This document shows positions 62,367 to 64,000 of a DNA stretch of 64,000 bases, piece by piece. The position numbers and the translations under genes were made by a program. The stretch's first letter is position 1; every line of letters starts with the position of its first letter. The notes below the pieces were generated by a model, which saw only the letters and a program-made list of their open reading frames with translations, was not told the DNA's origin and did not search any database. The DNA comes from Fulvivirga imtechensis AK7. Its GTDB lineage: Bacteria > Bacteroidota > Bacteroidia > Cytophagales > Cyclobacteriaceae. The stretch is taken from assembly GCF_000331535.1 (NCBI RefSeq), contig NZ_AMZN01000055.1, positions 124,001-188,000 on the forward strand, in the 5' to 3' direction.

Positions 62367-63905
62367 ATGTTGGCAAAAACTTTTGGAGCGGCTGTCTACG
62401 GAGTTGATGCCAGACTGATAACTATTGAGGTTAATGTTGGTCAGGGCACGAAATTCTTCATGAGCGGTCTGCCCGATAGCGCAGTAAAAGAAAGTGAACA
62501 TCGTGTTGAGTCTGCTATAAAATACCACGGCTTCGCCATGCCCAGGAATAAAGTGGTGGTAAACCTTGCTCCTGCTGATATCAAAAAAGAAGGGAGCGCT
62601 TATGACCTGCCTATTGCACTAAGTATGCTCAAAGCAGCAGGTCAGATCAGGGCTGGGGAGCTGGATAAGTACGTGATCATGGGAGAACTCTCCCTTGATG
62701 GTGACCTGAGACCGATCAAGGGCGTACTGCCAATAGCCATAGAAGCTCGTAAAAATAAATTCAAAGGTTTTGTACTGCCGAAGGAGAATGCCAAAGAGGC
62801 AGCCATCGTCAACGATATTGACGTCATAGGTGTCAGCAATATCAAAGAGGCTGTTGATTTTTTCGAAGGTGATATCGCCATTGATCCGCTTGAAGTAGAT
62901 ACCCGTGATGTCTTTATGGCTGAGCTCAATAATTACGATGTCGACTTTAAAGATGTACAAGGTCAGGAAAACATCAAAAGAGCCCTGGAAATAGCTGCTG
63001 CGGGTGGCCACAATGTGATCATGATAGGTCCTCCCGGAGCAGGGAAGACCATGCTGGCTAAACGATTATCCTCCATATTGCCACCTTTGTCGCTTCACGA
63101 AGCTTTAGAGACTACAAAAATACATTCAGTGGCCGGCAAGCTGGGTTCGAATTCTTCATTGATCTCTACCAGGCCCTACCGCAGTCCGCACCATACGATA
63201 AGCGATGTGGCTTTGGTCGGAGGTGGCGGAAATCCGCAGCCAGGAGAGATATCATTATCGCATAACGGAGTATTATTCCTGGATGAGCTGCCGGAGTTTA
63301 AGCGCACTGTGCTGGAGGTGATGCGCCAGCCGATGGAAGAACGCAGGGTGACGATCTCCAGGGCCAGGGTCTCGCTGGACTACCCCGCTAACTTTATGCT
63401 GATCGCCAGTATGAACCCATGCCCTTGTGGCTACTACAACCACCCTGAAAAGGAGTGTGTCTGCGCCCCCGGAGTGGTGCAGCGTTACCTGAGCAAGGTC
63501 AGTGGTCCGTTGCTGGACAGGATCGACCTTCATGTGGAGGTGACACCGGTCTCTTTTGATGAGATGACGGCCAACAGAAAAACCGAAAGCAGCGAAGAGA
63601 TCAGGAACCGGGTGATCAAAGCGCGGGAGCGGCAGGCCATACGCTTTAAAGACAAAGAGGCTATCCATTCCAACGCCATGATGCCTTCGCAGATGGTAAA
63701 AGATGTGTGTGAAATACAGGAAGCAGGCCGTACCCTGTTAAAAACTGCAATGGAAAAGCTGGGTCTTTCTGCCAGAGCCTATGACCGCATCCTTAAAGTC
63801 TCCCGCACGATTGCTGACCTGGCAGATTCTGATGAAATCAAGATAGAGCATCTGGCCGAGGCTATCCAGTACAGGAGTTTGGACAGAGAGGGGTGGGCAG
63901 GGTAG
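62367..63905 (+). CDS. YifB/ComM-family Mg-chelatase-like AAA+ ATPase
   Basis: The 512-residue protein has an N-terminal ChlI-type subdomain (TFGAAVYGVDARLITIEV, SGLPDSAVKESEHRVESAI). The central AAA+ domain has Walker A MIGPPGAGKTMLAKRL, Walker B VLFLDELPEFKR and a zinc-like cluster PCPCGYYNHPEKECVCAPGVV. The C-terminal helical lid contains GLSARAYDRILKVSRTIADL. ComM is a hexameric helicase that drives branch migration in natural transformation. Most bacteria keep a member even without known competence, so competence in this organism is not implied. It directly follows gmhA. Confidence 0.93.
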   Translation: MLAKTFGAAVYGVDARLITIEVNVGQGTKFFMSGLPDSAVKESEHRVESAIKYHGFAMPRNKVVVNLAPADIKKEGSAYDLPIALSMLKAAGQIRAGELDKYVIMGELSLDGDLRPIKGVLPIAIEARKNKFKGFVLPKENAKEAAIVNDIDVIGVSNIKEAVDFFEGDIAIDPLEVDTRDVFMAELNNYDVDFKDVQGQENIKRALEIAAAGGHNVIMIGPPGAGKTMLAKRLSSILPPLSLHEALETTKIHSVAGKLGSNSSLISTRPYRSPHHTISDVALVGGGGNPQPGEISLSHNGVLFLDELPEFKRTVLEVMRQPMEERRVTISRARVSLDYPANFMLIASMNPCPCGYYNHPEKECVCAPGVVQRYLSKVSGPLLDRIDLHVEVTPVSFDEMTANRKTESSEEIRNRVIKARERQAIRFKDKEAIHSNAMMPSQMVKDVCEIQEAGRTLLKTAMEKLGLSARAYDRILKVSRTIADLADSDEIKIEHLAEAIQYRSLDREGWAG

Positions 63906-63942
63906 GAAGGTTCAGTAGGCAGTAGCAGGGGCAGTTGGTGAC
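63906..63942 (+). repeat. Short-phrase repeat after the ComM stop
   Basis: AAGGTTCAGTAGGCAGTAGC, then GGGGCAGTTGGTGACC, directly follows the stop codon. It shares the CAGTAGGCAGTAG phrase with the leader at 25391. Confidence 0.5.
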
Positions 63943-64000
63943 CTATATTGTGATCAGTTGGGAATAATCCAACCAAAAATGGGTAACGTCAATATTGTAA

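Noticed and set aside
62367-63905. Evidence for a natural-competence cluster
   Set aside because: YifB/ComM proteins are near-universal and no other com gene is present in the window.

Overview
The window looks like a chromosomal segment of a free-living Bacteroidota, most likely order Cytophagales (a Fulvivirga/Cyclobacteriaceae-type organism). This is inferred from family content. There is a one-piece hybrid two-component regulator of about 1350 residues and two secreted multidomain proteases with type-A C-terminal sorting (T9SS) tails. WG-repeat, DUF5916 and GlmU-family proteins and PadR/FtsX-type permease pairs are also present, as is a textbook Bacteroidota promoter (TTTG-N19-TAATTTTG) in front of the L31 gene. 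I found no rRNA, tRNA, CRISPR array, prophage or complete insertion sequence.

Layout. 0-4.4 kb is a regulatory island: a hemerythrin-domain protein entering from the left edge, an NtrB-like kinase overlapping an NtrC-family sigma-54 activator, a sigma-54-like site, a frameshifted two-module cysteine protein, and an Rnk/GreA-C-like protein. 4.4-9.4 kb holds a DUF5916 outer-membrane protein, a membrane-bound class III nucleotidyl cyclase and a PAP2 phosphatase. 9.6-18.1 kb holds the hybrid sensor, an M4 metalloprotease with FN3 and chitin-binding modules, and a PQQ-like propeller. 18.2-22.2 kb has two membrane/DNA-binding regulators and a beta-lactamase-fold lipoprotein. 22.6-24.6 kb is an alkylation-repair group: an AraC-OGT fusion, a separate Ada zinc domain and a 2OG-Fe(II) oxygenase. 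24.7-32.5 kb contains DUF1203, a WG-repeat protein, a PafA-type phosphatase and an NSS transporter with its 40-residue MetS-like subunit. 32.9-38.2 kb has a Fic enzyme and a large subtilase. 38.4-47.5 kb has a TolB-like protein and two PadR-permease pairs, one interrupted by an in-frame stop. 47.8-57.5 kb carries housekeeping genes: topB, an alpha/beta hydrolase, an RmlD-like reductase, a cyclophilin, hemC, holB, a GlmU-family protein and rpmE. 57.6-64 kb has a Wzi-like protein, an MsbA-like exporter, gmhA and a YifB/ComM ATPase.

The most striking non-coding content is a dense collection of small interspersed repeats, mainly at 22-23 kb, 32-54 kb. They include a 163-bp MITE-like element with 23-bp terminal inverted repeats differing at one base, a nested-hairpin element in two inverted copies 28 kb apart, a REP-like palindrome in three copies, and degenerate short-phrase tandem repeats that begin at or just after stop codons. 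Two genes carry apparent one-base indels in homopolymers and one carries a nonsense codon, so either recent decay or consensus errors should be considered.
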